Shown here: positions 1 to 7,257 of the stretch, piece by piece | How positions within the stretch are numbered: the first letter of the stretch is position 1 | Layout: each line of letters begins with the position of its first letter | NCBI GenBank assembly: GCA_018828145.1 | Contig: JAHJWO010000010.1 | Location: 1-64,000, forward strand | Reading direction: 5' to 3' | Source: Alphaproteobacteria bacterium | Lineage (GTDB): Bacteria > Pseudomonadota > Alphaproteobacteria > Rhizobiales > Devosiaceae | DNA length: 64,000 bases | Notes under the pieces: generated by a model | The model's input: the letters and a program-made list of their open reading frames with translations, nothing else | Database searches by the model: none | What the model was told of the DNA's origin: nothing | Made by a program: the position numbers and the translations under genes

Positions 1-118
1 ACCCAAAACACGAAAGGAAAAACCCGCCCCTTGACCGCCCCCGCGTCGCGGGAAACTATCGTCCAACCGGGTCAGTTCTCAATGACAATCCCGGGTCAAA
101 TCCTGGCGACAATCAACA
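1..118 (+). mobile_element. Right end of an IS21-like insertion sequence (partial)
   Basis: The window opens in what looks like the last codons of a reading frame ending in TGA at 32-34 (…KEKPAP). This is followed by two imperfect tandem 24-nt copies (67-90 and 91-114) that both begin CCGGGTCA and end GACAATC, 17 of 24 positions matching. Repeated GGGTCA…GACAAT units next to the end of istB are typical of IS21-family termini. The recognisable hsdR reading frame begins at about 119, directly after the repeats, so I place the element boundary near 118. The transposase itself lies outside the window. Family assignment is from memory of the terminal motif and is moderate. Confidence 0.5.
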
Positions 119-628
119 TTCGGTCGGCAGCGCGAGACCGTGGACACGTCCAAGATCGTGCTGACCCACCACAAACTCTCGAGCCTGGGCAAGACGCCGC
201 TGGTCCTGGACGGGATGGGGGAGAAGCTGCAGGCCATCTACGAGGCAGGCTCAGGCAGTGTCCAGGAGAAGGAAAAGGCGCTGCTGGCTGAGATCATCGC
301 CAAGGTCAACGACCTGTTCCAGGGCACCACCGATGACGACCAGCTCATCTACGTCAACAACGTCCTCAAGGGAAAGCTGCTGCAGTCCGAGACCCTGACG
401 CAGCAGGCCGCGAACAACACCAAGCAGCAGTTCTCGAACTCCCCTGACCTCGCCAAGGCCATCGTCGATGCCGTGATCGACGCCATGGACGCTCACCAGG
501 CCATGAGCCAGCAGGCCCTTGGCTCAAAGCGGGTTCAGGACGGACTAAGGGATGTTCTCCTGGGGCCAGGGCAGCTCTATGAGGCATTGCGGGCACAGCT
601 TCCAGGTGGAAACAGCCCGTCAGCCTAA
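119..628 (+). pseudogene. hsdR: Type I restriction enzyme R subunit, C-terminal remnant
   Basis: About 165 codons resemble the helical C-terminal domain of HsdR, with the segments VDTSKIVLTHHKLSSLG, AGSGSVQEKEKALLAEII, LNDLF-like KVNDLFQG, TTDDDQLIY and AIVDAVIDAMDAHQAMS. Full HsdR proteins are around 1000 residues and carry a nuclease domain and helicase motifs; none of these is present, so this is a 5'-truncated remnant. The frame is open back to about 119 (a stop lies at 83-85 inside the presumed IS end), which suggests that insertion of the element cut the gene. A GTG at 140 could restart translation, but a functional product is unlikely. The gene ends 4 nt inside the convergent integrase gene. 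No hsdM or hsdS is visible. Confidence 0.72.
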
Positions 629-2367
629 GGCTGGTCCATCGGCACGAGGTGGGACAAGTCGAGGCCGTCATACCTGATCTGGCGCACCCATTTGTCCAAG
701 TGCTGCAGCACGTAGCCCTTACCATAACGCTTGGCCATTCCGCTCTCGCCATGACCCTGCAGAGCGTTCATCACCTCGAAGGGCACATCGACATTGCGGC
801 AGGCATCCTCGAAGCTGTGTCGGAAGCTATGGAACGAGGTCTTGGCCGCATCCGCACCGCTGGCCTTGAGGAACCGGCCGAAATACTTGGAGAACGGCGA
901 CGAGTAGTAGCCGTCTTCGCCCATGGGGAGGTCTGGGAATAGCCGGACTGCGCCTTCCGCCTTCCGCCGTTCAATGAGCTTCTCAAGGCCCAGCTCCAGC
1001 AGAGTGGGGTGGATAGGGATGCGACGCCGGGACGTGCTGGTCTTAAGGCGCTGGTCTTCACCCTCGTCAACCAGCGAGAAATGGAGAACGCCACCCTCGC
1101 GGCTCACATCGTCCACACGGAGCTGGATGATTTCACCCATGCGGGCACCTGAGTAGAGGCTGATCAGCGGCACCCAGTACCGGCCGCTGTCCCGAAGAAC
1201 TAGGCTGCCGGGCTGTGACCAATGCCTCTCTGAAAGGCACCCTCTGTAGATCGGCGCGTTGAAGATGGCGGTCAACTGCACGGGGCTGAACGGGTCTCGA
1301 TCATCGCGCGCGTGGCCTCGGACCTTGATCTTTAGCCGCTCGAACGGGTTTCCGGTGACCTCGTCGTAGTTCTCGGCTGCCCAGTTCCAGAAGGCTGCCA
1401 CGAAGCCGATGATCTTGTTGATGTTGCTGTCCGACATCGATGGCAAGCCCAGCTCCGCCGACTTCTCGGATGCCTCGCGGAAGGTCAGGTGGCGAAGGGC
1501 CTGATGCTTGACCCAGTTGGGCGGGAGCTTCTGCAGCGCCAGCTTGAAGGCCCGTCCATCGGCCTTGCCGTAGGAGCCGACCGGGCGATCACCGACGAGG
1601 TCGAGAAAGTGCTGCGACCACACCGAGTGCTCGTGCTTGGTCTTCGCCACCCAGGTAGACCTTGCCTTCTCGGCAATCCAGTCGTCCCGAACGACAGACG
1701 CCAGTACACCGGCCCCCTGCCCAGGAGCGGACGCTGGAGCCAAGGTAACCTGCGGAGTGACAACCACGTCACCACGGTTGCGCGAGCTGATGGCCTCCTG
1801 TGCCCGGACGATTGAGGACTGGATGGCGCGGATAGCTAGCTTCCAGCTGGGCGATTGCTCATGAAGGCGGATGTCCAGACCATCCCAGGTCAGGACCTCT
1901 TCGACCTCTTGCCGGTAAAAGTCGTCTCCCTTGCCCCTGGCCAGCATATGCCGGGCATCACTGCCGAACTCTGTGGCTTGGGCGGTGTACTCGTCAAAGC
2001 TAGGCACCGGGGTGCTCGGCAGCGGCTCACCATCCTCGTAGAAAGCTTCGAGCCTGACCTGCTCGTCCTCATCCAGCAGGTGGCTGTAGTAGAGTTCCTC
2101 GATGCGGGCGAGCTGGCTCCTGGTGAGCTCAGCGATGACCGGAGCGGAGGGGCGCGCCTGCCCATGGCGATGAGCCGCGAAACGCTCATCCACCCGCGCC
2201 GCAGCTTTTCGGACCAGCAGCAGGGCCTCGTAGGGGTCCTTCGTCCCCAGCGAGAAGGTTTCCTCGGTTTTAGGGTAGGTGGACCGGATGTCGGCAGGCA
2301 CTGAAGCCCGATGCCAATAGGTGCTGCCGCGCTTCATGAGGCGAGGGTGTTTGGGCATGTCGTTCAT
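625..2367 (-). CDS. Tyrosine site-specific integrase with DUF6538-type N-terminus
   Basis: A 580-residue phage/island integrase. The N-terminus (about residues 8-65) matches DUF6538, a domain found at the front of many alphaproteobacterial island integrases. A core-binding helical region precedes a C-terminal catalytic domain (about 370-570). Visible catalytic elements are Arg in SGARMGEI, Arg/His in HSFRHSFED (H-x-x-R), the downstream His in LQGHGESG and the nucleophile Tyr in AKRYGKGY. It would catalyse strand exchange between attP and the attB in the neighbouring tRNA-Ser. Its start codon lies 90 nt from the encoded CCA end of that tRNA and the gene points away from it, the usual layout of a tRNA-integrated element. 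The stop overlaps the hsdR remnant. It appears intact, so the element or its relic may still be excisable. Confidence 0.93.
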   Translation of the reverse strand: MNDMPKHPRLMKRGSTYWHRASVPADIRSTYPKTEETFSLGTKDPYEALLLVRKAAARVDERFAAHRHGQARPSAPVIAELTRSQLARIEELYYSHLLDEDEQVRLEAFYEDGEPLPSTPVPSFDEYTAQATEFGSDARHMLARGKGDDFYRQEVEEVLTWDGLDIRLHEQSPSWKLAIRAIQSSIVRAQEAISSRNRGDVVVTPQVTLAPASAPGQGAGVLASVVRDDWIAEKARSTWVAKTKHEHSVWSQHFLDLVGDRPVGSYGKADGRAFKLALQKLPPNWVKHQALRHLTFREASEKSAELGLPSMSDSNINKIIGFVAAFWNWAAENYDEVTGNPFERLKIKVRGHARDDRDPFSPVQLTAIFNAPIYRGCLSERHWSQPGSLVLRDSGRYWVPLISLYSGARMGEIIQLRVDDVSREGGVLHFSLVDEGEDQRLKTSTSRRRIPIHPTLLELGLEKLIERRKAEGAVRLFPDLPMGEDGYYSSPFSKYFGRFLKASGADAAKTSFHSFRHSFEDACRNVDVPFEVMNALQGHGESGMAKRYGKGYVLQHLDKWVRQIRYDGLDLSHLVPMDQP

Positions 2368-2457
2368 GGCTCCACTGTAACAGTTCGGTGGAACAGCGAG
2401 AAGCTCAAGCTACTGGAAATGCTGGGGTCTCAGGATGTCTGGGCTTCCTGGGATCGA

Positions 2458-2547
2458 TGGCGGAGAGAGAGGGATTCGAACCCCCGATAGAGTTGCCCCT
2501 ATGCCGCATTTCGAGTGCGGTGCATTCAACCACTCTGCCATCTCTCC
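2458..2547 (-). tRNA. tRNA-Ser (anticodon CGA)
   Basis: On the minus strand a class II tRNA can be folded. The acceptor stem is GGAGAGA/TCTCTCC, followed by a D-arm, a 5-bp anticodon stem CCGCA/TGCGG around the loop CTCGAAA (anticodon CGA, serine UCG codons), a long variable arm, and the T-arm with TTCGAAT. The discriminator is G and the CCA end is encoded at 2460-2458. The long variable arm fits tRNA-Ser. The 3' half is the probable integration site of the neighbouring element. Confidence 0.95.
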
Positions 2548-2598
2548 GCGAGATCGATGAGGTCCCCTGGCGGGGTCCGGCTGGTCGACACGGCCGGG

Positions 2599-2627
2599 CT
2601 TATGACATAGCAATAGTTGGCTCGCAA
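2599..2627 (-). promoter_or_regulatory. Probable promoter of tRNA-Ser
   Basis: Minus-strand TTGCGA (2627-2622), 17-nt spacer, CATAAG (2604-2599). The hexamers and spacing fit the alphaproteobacterial housekeeping consensus and lie about 52 nt upstream of the tRNA 5' end. This is by eye only. Confidence 0.4.
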
Positions 2628-2666
2628 CACCTCTTGTGACCTTTCATCACGCTTGGCAGCTCTCCC

Positions 2667-3104
2667 ATGCTTTTCGTCTATGGCACCTTGCAGGATCCCG
2701 ACGTACTGGGCGCCGTGCTGGGGCGGCCGGTGGACCTCTCACGCCTCGAGGCGGCCACTGCACCGGGATACCGCGCGGTCTTCTATCCCGGCCGGGTCTA
2801 TCCGGCGCTGATCCGCGCCCCCGACGCGACCGCGAGCGGCCGCGTGGTCGCGGACCTCTCTCCGCTGGATCTGGCCGTGCTGGACGCCTTTGAGGGCGAC
2901 GAATATCGCCGCGAGGCCATCATGATCCGCACCGGCGGGGAGCAGCTTTTGCTCGATACCTATCTTCCCGCCGTCCCGATCGTATCGGCTCCCGACTGGG
3001 AGCTGGCGAGCTGGACGGCCCTGCACAAGCCGGCCGTGATCGGGCGGGAGACCGGCGCGGCGCAGGCCCTGCGGCAGCGTCTTTCGGCGCGGCAGGCCGG
3101 CTAG
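2667..3104 (+). CDS. Gamma-glutamylcyclotransferase (AIG2-like) family protein
   Basis: A 145-residue protein of the GGCT/AIG2 fold. The N-terminal signature FVYGTL (residues 3-8) forms the glutamyl-binding loop, and the acidic residue expected at the active site is in LDAFEGDEYRR (about residues 71-81). Family members cyclise gamma-glutamyl amines or peptides to 5-oxoproline; the true substrate cannot be read from sequence. It stands alone between the tRNA and a divergent-function gene on the same strand, with 79 nt to the next start. The start ATG at 2667 gives the canonical short N-terminus; no strong ribosome-binding site is visible. The protein is cytosolic, without a signal peptide. Confidence 0.85.
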   Translation: MLFVYGTLQDPDVLGAVLGRPVDLSRLEAATAPGYRAVFYPGRVYPALIRAPDATASGRVVADLSPLDLAVLDAFEGDEYRREAIMIRTGGEQLLLDTYLPAVPIVSAPDWELASWTALHKPAVIGRETGAAQALRQRLSARQAG

Positions 3105-3144
3105 CGTCACGATTTCGTGCATTGCTGAACTGCTCTCCCCGCGC

Positions 3145-3163
3145 TTGCGTTCAAGGAACGCAA
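3145..3163. promoter_or_regulatory. Perfect 8-bp inverted repeat upstream of MBL-fold gene
   Basis: TTGCGTTC, 3-nt spacer AAG, GAACGCAA. It ends 20 nt before the start codon at 3184 and just before the ribosome-binding site AAGGGAGA. It could be an operator or an mRNA hairpin controlling the downstream gene. No regulator gene is adjacent. Confidence 0.35.
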
Positions 3164-3183
3164 AGATCACAAGGGAGAAGACA

Positions 3184-3960
3184 ATGGTAAAGCGTCGTGA
3201 CGTGGTTGTCGGCATGGCAACACTGCCGATCGTGTCTCTGGGGACTGCGGCCTTCATGCCCGCCTGGGCGCAGGGAGAAGCTGGATTGGACGGAGATGCA
3301 GTTGCGACCGCCGATGGTGATATCATCATCCATCCGGTCGATCATGCCAGCCTGCTGCTCGGCTTCGGCGCCGAGGTGATCTATGTCGATCCCGTTGGTG
3401 GCGCAGAGCGCTATGAGGGGCTGCCCGCCCCCACCGGCATCCTCATTACCCATGGCCATGGCGATCATTTCGACCTGCCCACGCTGGAAGCGATTGCCGC
3501 ATCGGCCCCGATCATCACCAGCCAGGAAGTGTTCGACAAGCTGCCCGAGGGTCTCAAGGGCAATGCCACCGCGCTCGCCAATGGTGCCGAGGGCAGCCTC
3601 AACGGCATCGCCATACGCGCCATCGCGGCCCATAACATTACCGAAGACCGCATGAACTATCACCCGGTCGGCGTGGGCAATGGCTATGTGCTGACCCTGG
3701 GCGACAAGCAGGTCTATGTGGCGGGCGACACCGAGCCGACCCCCGACATGCTGGCCTTGACCGATATCGCGGTCGCCTTCCTGCCGATGAACCTGCCCTA
3801 TACCATGACGCCCGAGCAGGCCCTGGACGCGGTCAACACCTTCAAGCCGGCCATCGTCTACCCCTATCACTATGGGGACAGCGACCTGTCGGTGCTGGAA
3901 GCGGGCGTCGGCGCCGAGACCGAAGTGCGGCTGCGCAACTGGTATCCCAACGGCGCCTGA
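3184..3960 (+). CDS. MBL-fold metallo-hydrolase with Tat signal peptide
   Basis: A 258-residue protein. The N-terminus has the twin-arginine pattern KRRDVVVG followed by a hydrophobic stretch and a likely cleavage after AWAQ, so the product should be exported folded to the periplasm. The mature part is a metallo-beta-lactamase fold of the UPF0173/UlaG-like type: the metal motif THGHGDHFD is at about residues 94-102, GDTEP supplies the next metal ligand, and a C-terminal PYHYGDS completes the site. The ATG at 3184 is preferred over upstream in-frame starts because AAGGGAGA sits 8-12 nt before it and the Tat signal begins there. Substrate unknown; relatives include hydrolases of phosphate or lactone esters. 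A palindrome lies just upstream. Confidence 0.86.
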   Translation: MVKRRDVVVGMATLPIVSLGTAAFMPAWAQGEAGLDGDAVATADGDIIIHPVDHASLLLGFGAEVIYVDPVGGAERYEGLPAPTGILITHGHGDHFDLPTLEAIAASAPIITSQEVFDKLPEGLKGNATALANGAEGSLNGIAIRAIAAHNITEDRMNYHPVGVGNGYVLTLGDKQVYVAGDTEPTPDMLALTDIAVAFLPMNLPYTMTPEQALDAVNTFKPAIVYPYHYGDSDLSVLEAGVGAETEVRLRNWYPNGA

Positions 3961-3974
3961 GCGCGCCGCAACGC

Positions 3975-4003
3975 TTGACTCTTGGGGCATTTGCCCCGAT
4001 AAG
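3975..4003 (+). promoter_or_regulatory. Probable promoter of rplU-rpmA
   Basis: TTGACT (3975-3980), 17-nt spacer, GATAAG (3998-4003). It predicts a leader of roughly 175 nt before rplU. The spacer itself contains a GGGGCA/TGCCCC dyad, which could also be a regulatory site. Confidence 0.45.
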
Positions 4004-4184
4004 CGCCCCCGGAACGCGTGCCAGCTTGCCTGGCGCGCTTCCTTTGTTTGAAAACGCTGTTCGAGGCTGCCCGCCGGTTTGATCGCCGGCAGCATGCAAG
4101 AAGACCGCAGGATCTGGGCTTATGTCTGCGGCGCCACAGAGCGCGACACAATGGGACCGGGCGTTTGACGCTCCCGGTTAAGCT

Positions 4185-4748
4185 ATGACTTTCGCCGTGA
4201 TCAAGACCGGTGGCAAGCAGTACAAGGTTGCCGCCAACGACGTTCTCAAGATTGAAAAGCTCGATGCCGAAGCCGGCACCATCGTCACCTTCGACCAGGT
4301 GCTGATGATTGACGGCGAAGTGGGTGCTCCGCTCGTCGAAGGCGCGCTCGTCGCTGCCGAACTGCTCGAGACCCGCAAGCAGAAGACGGTCATCATCTTC
4401 AAGAAGAACCGTCGCCACAACTATCGTCGCCGCAATGGCCACCGCCAGCTGCTCTCGACCGTGCGCATCACCGAAATCCTGACCGGCGGCGCCAAGCCGA
4501 CCATCAAGGCTGCCGGCATTGCCAAGCCGACCGAGACCGTGAGCGAAGCCGCTCCGGCCAAGAAGGCAACCAAGGCTGCTGCCCCCAAGGCTGCCGCTGC
4601 GGAAACCGCCGAGGCTCCGGCCAAGGCACCGGCGAAGAAGGCTGCTGCCCCCAAGAAGGCCGCTGCCGAGACCACCGAAGCCGCTGCTGAAAAGCCGGCA
4701 AAGAAGGCCCCGGCCAAGAAGGCCGCACCCAAGGCCGACAAGGAATAA
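4185..4748 (+). CDS. rplU: 50S ribosomal protein L21 with long Ala/Lys/Pro-rich tail
   Basis: The first ~100 residues are a standard L21: [13 protein letters not shown] at the start, then the basic [16 protein letters not shown] loop that binds 23S rRNA, and TxVRITEI. A low-complexity tail of about 80 residues follows, built from repeated PAKKA, KAAAPK and AAETAEA blocks. Bacterial L21 is usually about 103 residues; extensions of this composition are common in Hyphomicrobiales. The tail is probably a disordered RNA-binding extension. It forms an operon with rpmA 12 nt downstream and reads from the promoter at 3975. The start codon has only a weak Shine-Dalgarno sequence. Confidence 0.97.
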   Translation: MTFAVIKTGGKQYKVAANDVLKIEKLDAEAGTIVTFDQVLMIDGEVGAPLVEGALVAAELLETRKQKTVIIFKKNRRHNYRRRNGHRQLLSTVRITEILTGGAKPTIKAAGIAKPTETVSEAAPAKKATKAAAPKAAAAETAEAPAKAPAKKAAAPKKAAAETTEAAAEKPAKKAPAKKAAPKADKE

Positions 4749-4760
4749 GGAGCTCCAGAG

Positions 4761-5027
4761 ATGGCACACAAAAAAGCAGGCGGTTCATCCCGCAACGGTC
4801 GTGACACCGCTGGCCGTCGTCTCGGCGTGAAGAAGTTCGGCGGCGAGACTGTCATCGCCGGCAACATCATCATCCGCCAGCGCGGCACCAAGTGGCATCC
4901 CGGCACGGGCGTTGGCCTGGGCAAGGATCACACCATCTATGCGCTCGTCGATGGCAACGTGTCGTTCCGAACCCGTGCGAATTCGCAGGTGTTTGTTTCC
5001 GTCGACCCGGCCAAGGCCGCCGAATAA
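4761..5027 (+). CDS. rpmA: 50S ribosomal protein L27
   Basis: An 88-residue protein with the complete L27 pattern: [15 protein letters not shown] at the N-terminus, which reaches the peptidyl-transferase centre, then [22 protein letters not shown] and GKDHTIYAL. No N-terminal pre-sequence of the Firmicutes type is present. AAGGAG precedes the ATG at 4761. It is the second gene of the rplU operon, which ends at the strong terminator at 5098-5128. Confidence 0.98.
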   Translation: MAHKKAGGSSRNGRDTAGRRLGVKKFGGETVIAGNIIIRQRGTKWHPGTGVGLGKDHTIYALVDGNVSFRTRANSQVFVSVDPAKAAE

Positions 5028-5097
5028 CCCGGCAGGTCAATCGAACCAGCCGGTGACCCGTTCCCCGGCTCGTGTTCGCGACAATGCGAAATTTGAC

Positions 5098-5128
5098 AAA
5101 GGGGAACCGGTTTGCCGGTTCCCCTTTT
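5098..5128 (+). terminator. Rho-independent terminator of rplU-rpmA
   Basis: Perfect stem GGGGAACCGG/CCGGTTCCCC with a TTTG loop, extended by AAA/TTT and closing in four T. It separates the ribosomal-protein genes from the GNAT-obgE operon. Confidence 0.85.
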
Positions 5129-5157
5129 CGCATTTTCGCCACCTGGATGAACGTCAA

Positions 5158-5685
5158 ATGAACAGCATGAAGGACCGCCTGCCCGCCACAATGACGACGG
5201 ACCGCCTGCTGCTGACCACGCCGACCCTGGCACATGTCCCCGACATCGCCCGGCTGGCCAATAATGCGCGCATCCACGACGTCATGTCGCGCCTGCCCTT
5301 TCCCTATACCGAGGCGGATGCGCTGTTCTTCATCGAGCAGGTGGTGACGAGCCCTGACGAGCGCTGCTACGCCATCCTTGAGCACGGCGTCTTCATGGGC
5401 GTCGTCGGCCTGCGCTTCGAGGCGGGAACCCTGCCGGAGCTGGGCTATTGGCTGGGCGAAGCGTTCTGGGGCCGGGGCTATGCCAGCGAGGCGGCCCGGG
5501 CGGTGGTCGCGGCGGCGAAAGCGGCCGGCATTCCCGCCCTGCGCTCGCGAGCCCTGCTGACCAATACGCCGTCGCATAATGTGCTGCGCAAGGCCGGCTT
5601 CACCATCATTGGCGAAGGCACCGACAAGGAGGGAAACCTCGCCGGACGTCGCCTGGCGCTGATGCGGCTGGAGTTCGACAGATGA
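5158..5685 (+). CDS. GNAT N-acetyltransferase, RimJ/RimL type (copy A)
   Basis: A 175-residue acetyltransferase of the Acetyltransf_3 (RimJ/RimL) group: TDRLLLTTPT at the N-terminus, LPFPYTEADA, the acetyl-CoA-binding region ELGYWLGEAFWGRGYASEAARAV (about residues 100-123) and a C-terminal NTPSHNVLRKAGF. The frame is open far upstream into rpmA and the terminator, so I start at the ATG at 5158, after the terminator. It overlaps the next gene by 4 nt (ATGA). It is the first of four coupled GNAT genes and is most like the third (6197). The substrate may be a ribosomal protein N-terminus or a small amine; the sequence does not say. Confidence 0.85.
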   Translation: MNSMKDRLPATMTTDRLLLTTPTLAHVPDIARLANNARIHDVMSRLPFPYTEADALFFIEQVVTSPDERCYAILEHGVFMGVVGLRFEAGTLPELGYWLGEAFWGRGYASEAARAVVAAAKAAGIPALRSRALLTNTPSHNVLRKAGFTIIGEGTDKEGNLAGRRLALMRLEFDR

Positions 5686-6200
5686 CGCCCATCGCCACAA
5701 AGCGGCTGATCCTGCGCGACGCCACGCTGGACGATGCCCCGCTCTATGCCCTGGGCGTCGGCGAATACGAGGTCGCGCGGTTCCTGACGCCCGTGCCCTA
5801 TCCCTATACGCTGGCCATGGCGGTCGACTGGCTGCGCCAGGCCCGGCCGGCCACGCCGGAGCGATCCATGCTGGTCATCGACCTGCCCGGTACCGGCGTC
5901 ATCGGCTGCGTCTCGCTGATCAATGAGCTCGGCTTCTGGATCGCCCGGCCGCACTGGAACCGCGGCTATGTGACCGAGGCCGCCACGGCCTTGCTCGACT
6001 GGCACTTTGCTGGCACCCAGGCGCAGGCCGTCGCCTCCAGCGCCCATCACAACAATGCCGCCTCGCTCGCCGTGCAGAGCAAGCTCGGCTTCGTGCCGAC
6101 GCGCCGCGAGATGCGGTTCAGCCAGACCCTGCAGCACAATGTCGAGCATGTGGTGACCACATTGTCGCGCCAGGACTGGCAGTTGCGAGGATCGCGATGA
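5682..6200 (+). CDS. GNAT N-acetyltransferase, RimJ/RimL type (copy B)
   Basis: A 172-residue GNAT: TKRLILRDATLDDAP, PVPYPYTLAMAVDWLRQ, then the acetyl-CoA loop in FWIARPHWNRGYVTEAATALL (about 86-106) and HHNNAASLAVQSKLGF near the C-terminus. The usual Q/R-x-x-G-x-G/A loop reads RPHWNRGYVTEA. It overlaps its neighbours on both sides by ATGA, so translation is coupled. It is most like the fourth GNAT (6721), not the adjacent ones, which suggests that a two-gene unit was duplicated. Substrate unknown. Confidence 0.84.
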   Translation: MTPIATKRLILRDATLDDAPLYALGVGEYEVARFLTPVPYPYTLAMAVDWLRQARPATPERSMLVIDLPGTGVIGCVSLINELGFWIARPHWNRGYVTEAATALLDWHFAGTQAQAVASSAHHNNAASLAVQSKLGFVPTRREMRFSQTLQHNVEHVVTTLSRQDWQLRGSR

Positions 6201-6724
6201 CATTGGACCATGCCCTGCCCGCCACCATCCGCACCGAACGCCTGACTCTGCGGGCGCCGGTGGCGTCGGACCTTGCCGATATCGTGGCCATGGCCAACAA
6301 TCCCAAAATGGTCGAGACCACCGCCACCCTGCCCTTCCCCTATGGGGAGCGCGATGGCCGCGACTTCATCGCCCAGGCAACCGGCAACCCCGACCTCAGG
6401 GCCTATGCCATAGCCGGTGCGGATGACCGCTTCATGGGGACCATCCTGTTCAAGTTCGCCGCCGGCAAGCCGCCCGAGCTCGGCTACTGGCTGGGCGAAC
6501 CCCATTGGGGCCAGGGCTATGCCGGCGAGGCCGTGATCGGCCTGCTCGCCGCGCTGCGCCAGATGCCCGGCTTCGCCCGGATCGGCGCGCGGGTGCTGCA
6601 GAGCAATCCGGCCTCGATCCGCGTGCTGGAAAAAGCCGGTTTCCTCGTGACGGAACGCACGCAGGGCGTGGTCGAGCGCCATCGCGGCAAGCCCCTCCTC
6701 GTCATGGAGTGGCAGGCAACATGA
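6197..6724 (+). CDS. GNAT N-acetyltransferase, RimJ/RimL type (copy A')
   Basis: A 175-residue GNAT that parallels copy A: IRTERLTLRAPVASDLADI, ATLPFPYGERD, PELGYWLGEPHWGQGYAGEAVIG and SNPASIRVLEKAGFLV. It shares PFPY, ELGYWLGE and W-G-x-GYA-x-EA at matching positions with the gene at 5158. The 4-nt ATGA overlaps with both neighbours keep it in the same coupled string leading to obgE. Retention of four such genes ahead of obgE suggests distinct substrates; none can be named. Confidence 0.84.
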   Translation: MTLDHALPATIRTERLTLRAPVASDLADIVAMANNPKMVETTATLPFPYGERDGRDFIAQATGNPDLRAYAIAGADDRFMGTILFKFAAGKPPELGYWLGEPHWGQGYAGEAVIGLLAALRQMPGFARIGARVLQSNPASIRVLEKAGFLVTERTQGVVERHRGKPLLVMEWQAT

Positions 6725-7257
6725 ATGTGACGCTGCGCACGCCCCGCTTCATCCTGCGTCCGGCCCAATTGGGCGACGCCGAGCCGATTGCCCGCTATCT
6801 CAACGATTTCGAAGTGGCCGGCAATCTTGCGCGCGTGCCCTTTCCGTACCATCTCAGTGATGCCAAGGCCTGGCTGCGCACGCGCCGGCCAAACCTGCCG
6901 GTCGAGGAGACCAATTTCTCCATTGAACTGCCGGGCGCCGGTTTTGCCGGCCATGTCGGCTTCCATCGGGGAGCGCAGGGCCCGATCATCGGCTATTGGC
7001 TGGGCCAGCCCTTCTGGGGCCGCGGCATCATGACGGAGGCGGTTACGGCCAGCCTCGACTGGTTTTTCGAGGCCACCGGGGCGGACACCGTCTATTCGGG
7101 CGTCTTCCATTTCAACGCGGCTTCGCTCGCCATTCAAAACAAGCTCGGATTTACCCAAACCGGGCGCTCTACCCTGCTCTGCCTTGCGCGCGGCGCCGAG
7201 GTGGAGCATATCGACACCAAACTGACGCATGGCGTCTGGAAGGCCAGAGAAAAATGA
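6721..7257 (+). CDS. GNAT N-acetyltransferase, RimJ/RimL type (copy B')
   Basis: A 178-residue GNAT that parallels copy [75 protein letters not shown] and [16 protein letters not shown]. The shared IDLPGTG/IELPGAG and LDW segments tie it to the gene at 5682. The start at 6721 overlaps the preceding stop (ATGA), and its own stop overlaps the obgE start, so this gene and obgE are translationally coupled. Confidence 0.84.
   Translation: MNVTLRTPRFILRPAQLGDAEPIARYLNDFEVAGNLARVPFPYHLSDAKAWLRTRRPNLPVEETNFSIELPGAGFAGHVGFHRGAQGPIIGYWLGQPFWGRGIMTEAVTASLDWFFEATGADTVYSGVFHFNAASLAIQNKLGFTQTGRSTLLCLARGAEVEHIDTKLTHGVWKAREK

Noticed and set aside
3984-3997. GGGGCA/TGCCCC hairpin as a terminator of the MBL-fold gene
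   Set aside because: Short stem, tight loop and no T-run; it is better explained as the spacer of the predicted rplU promoter.
4912-5157. N-terminal extension of the first GNAT gene
   Set aside because: It would run through rpmA in another frame and across a strong terminator; GNAT homology starts only after 5158.
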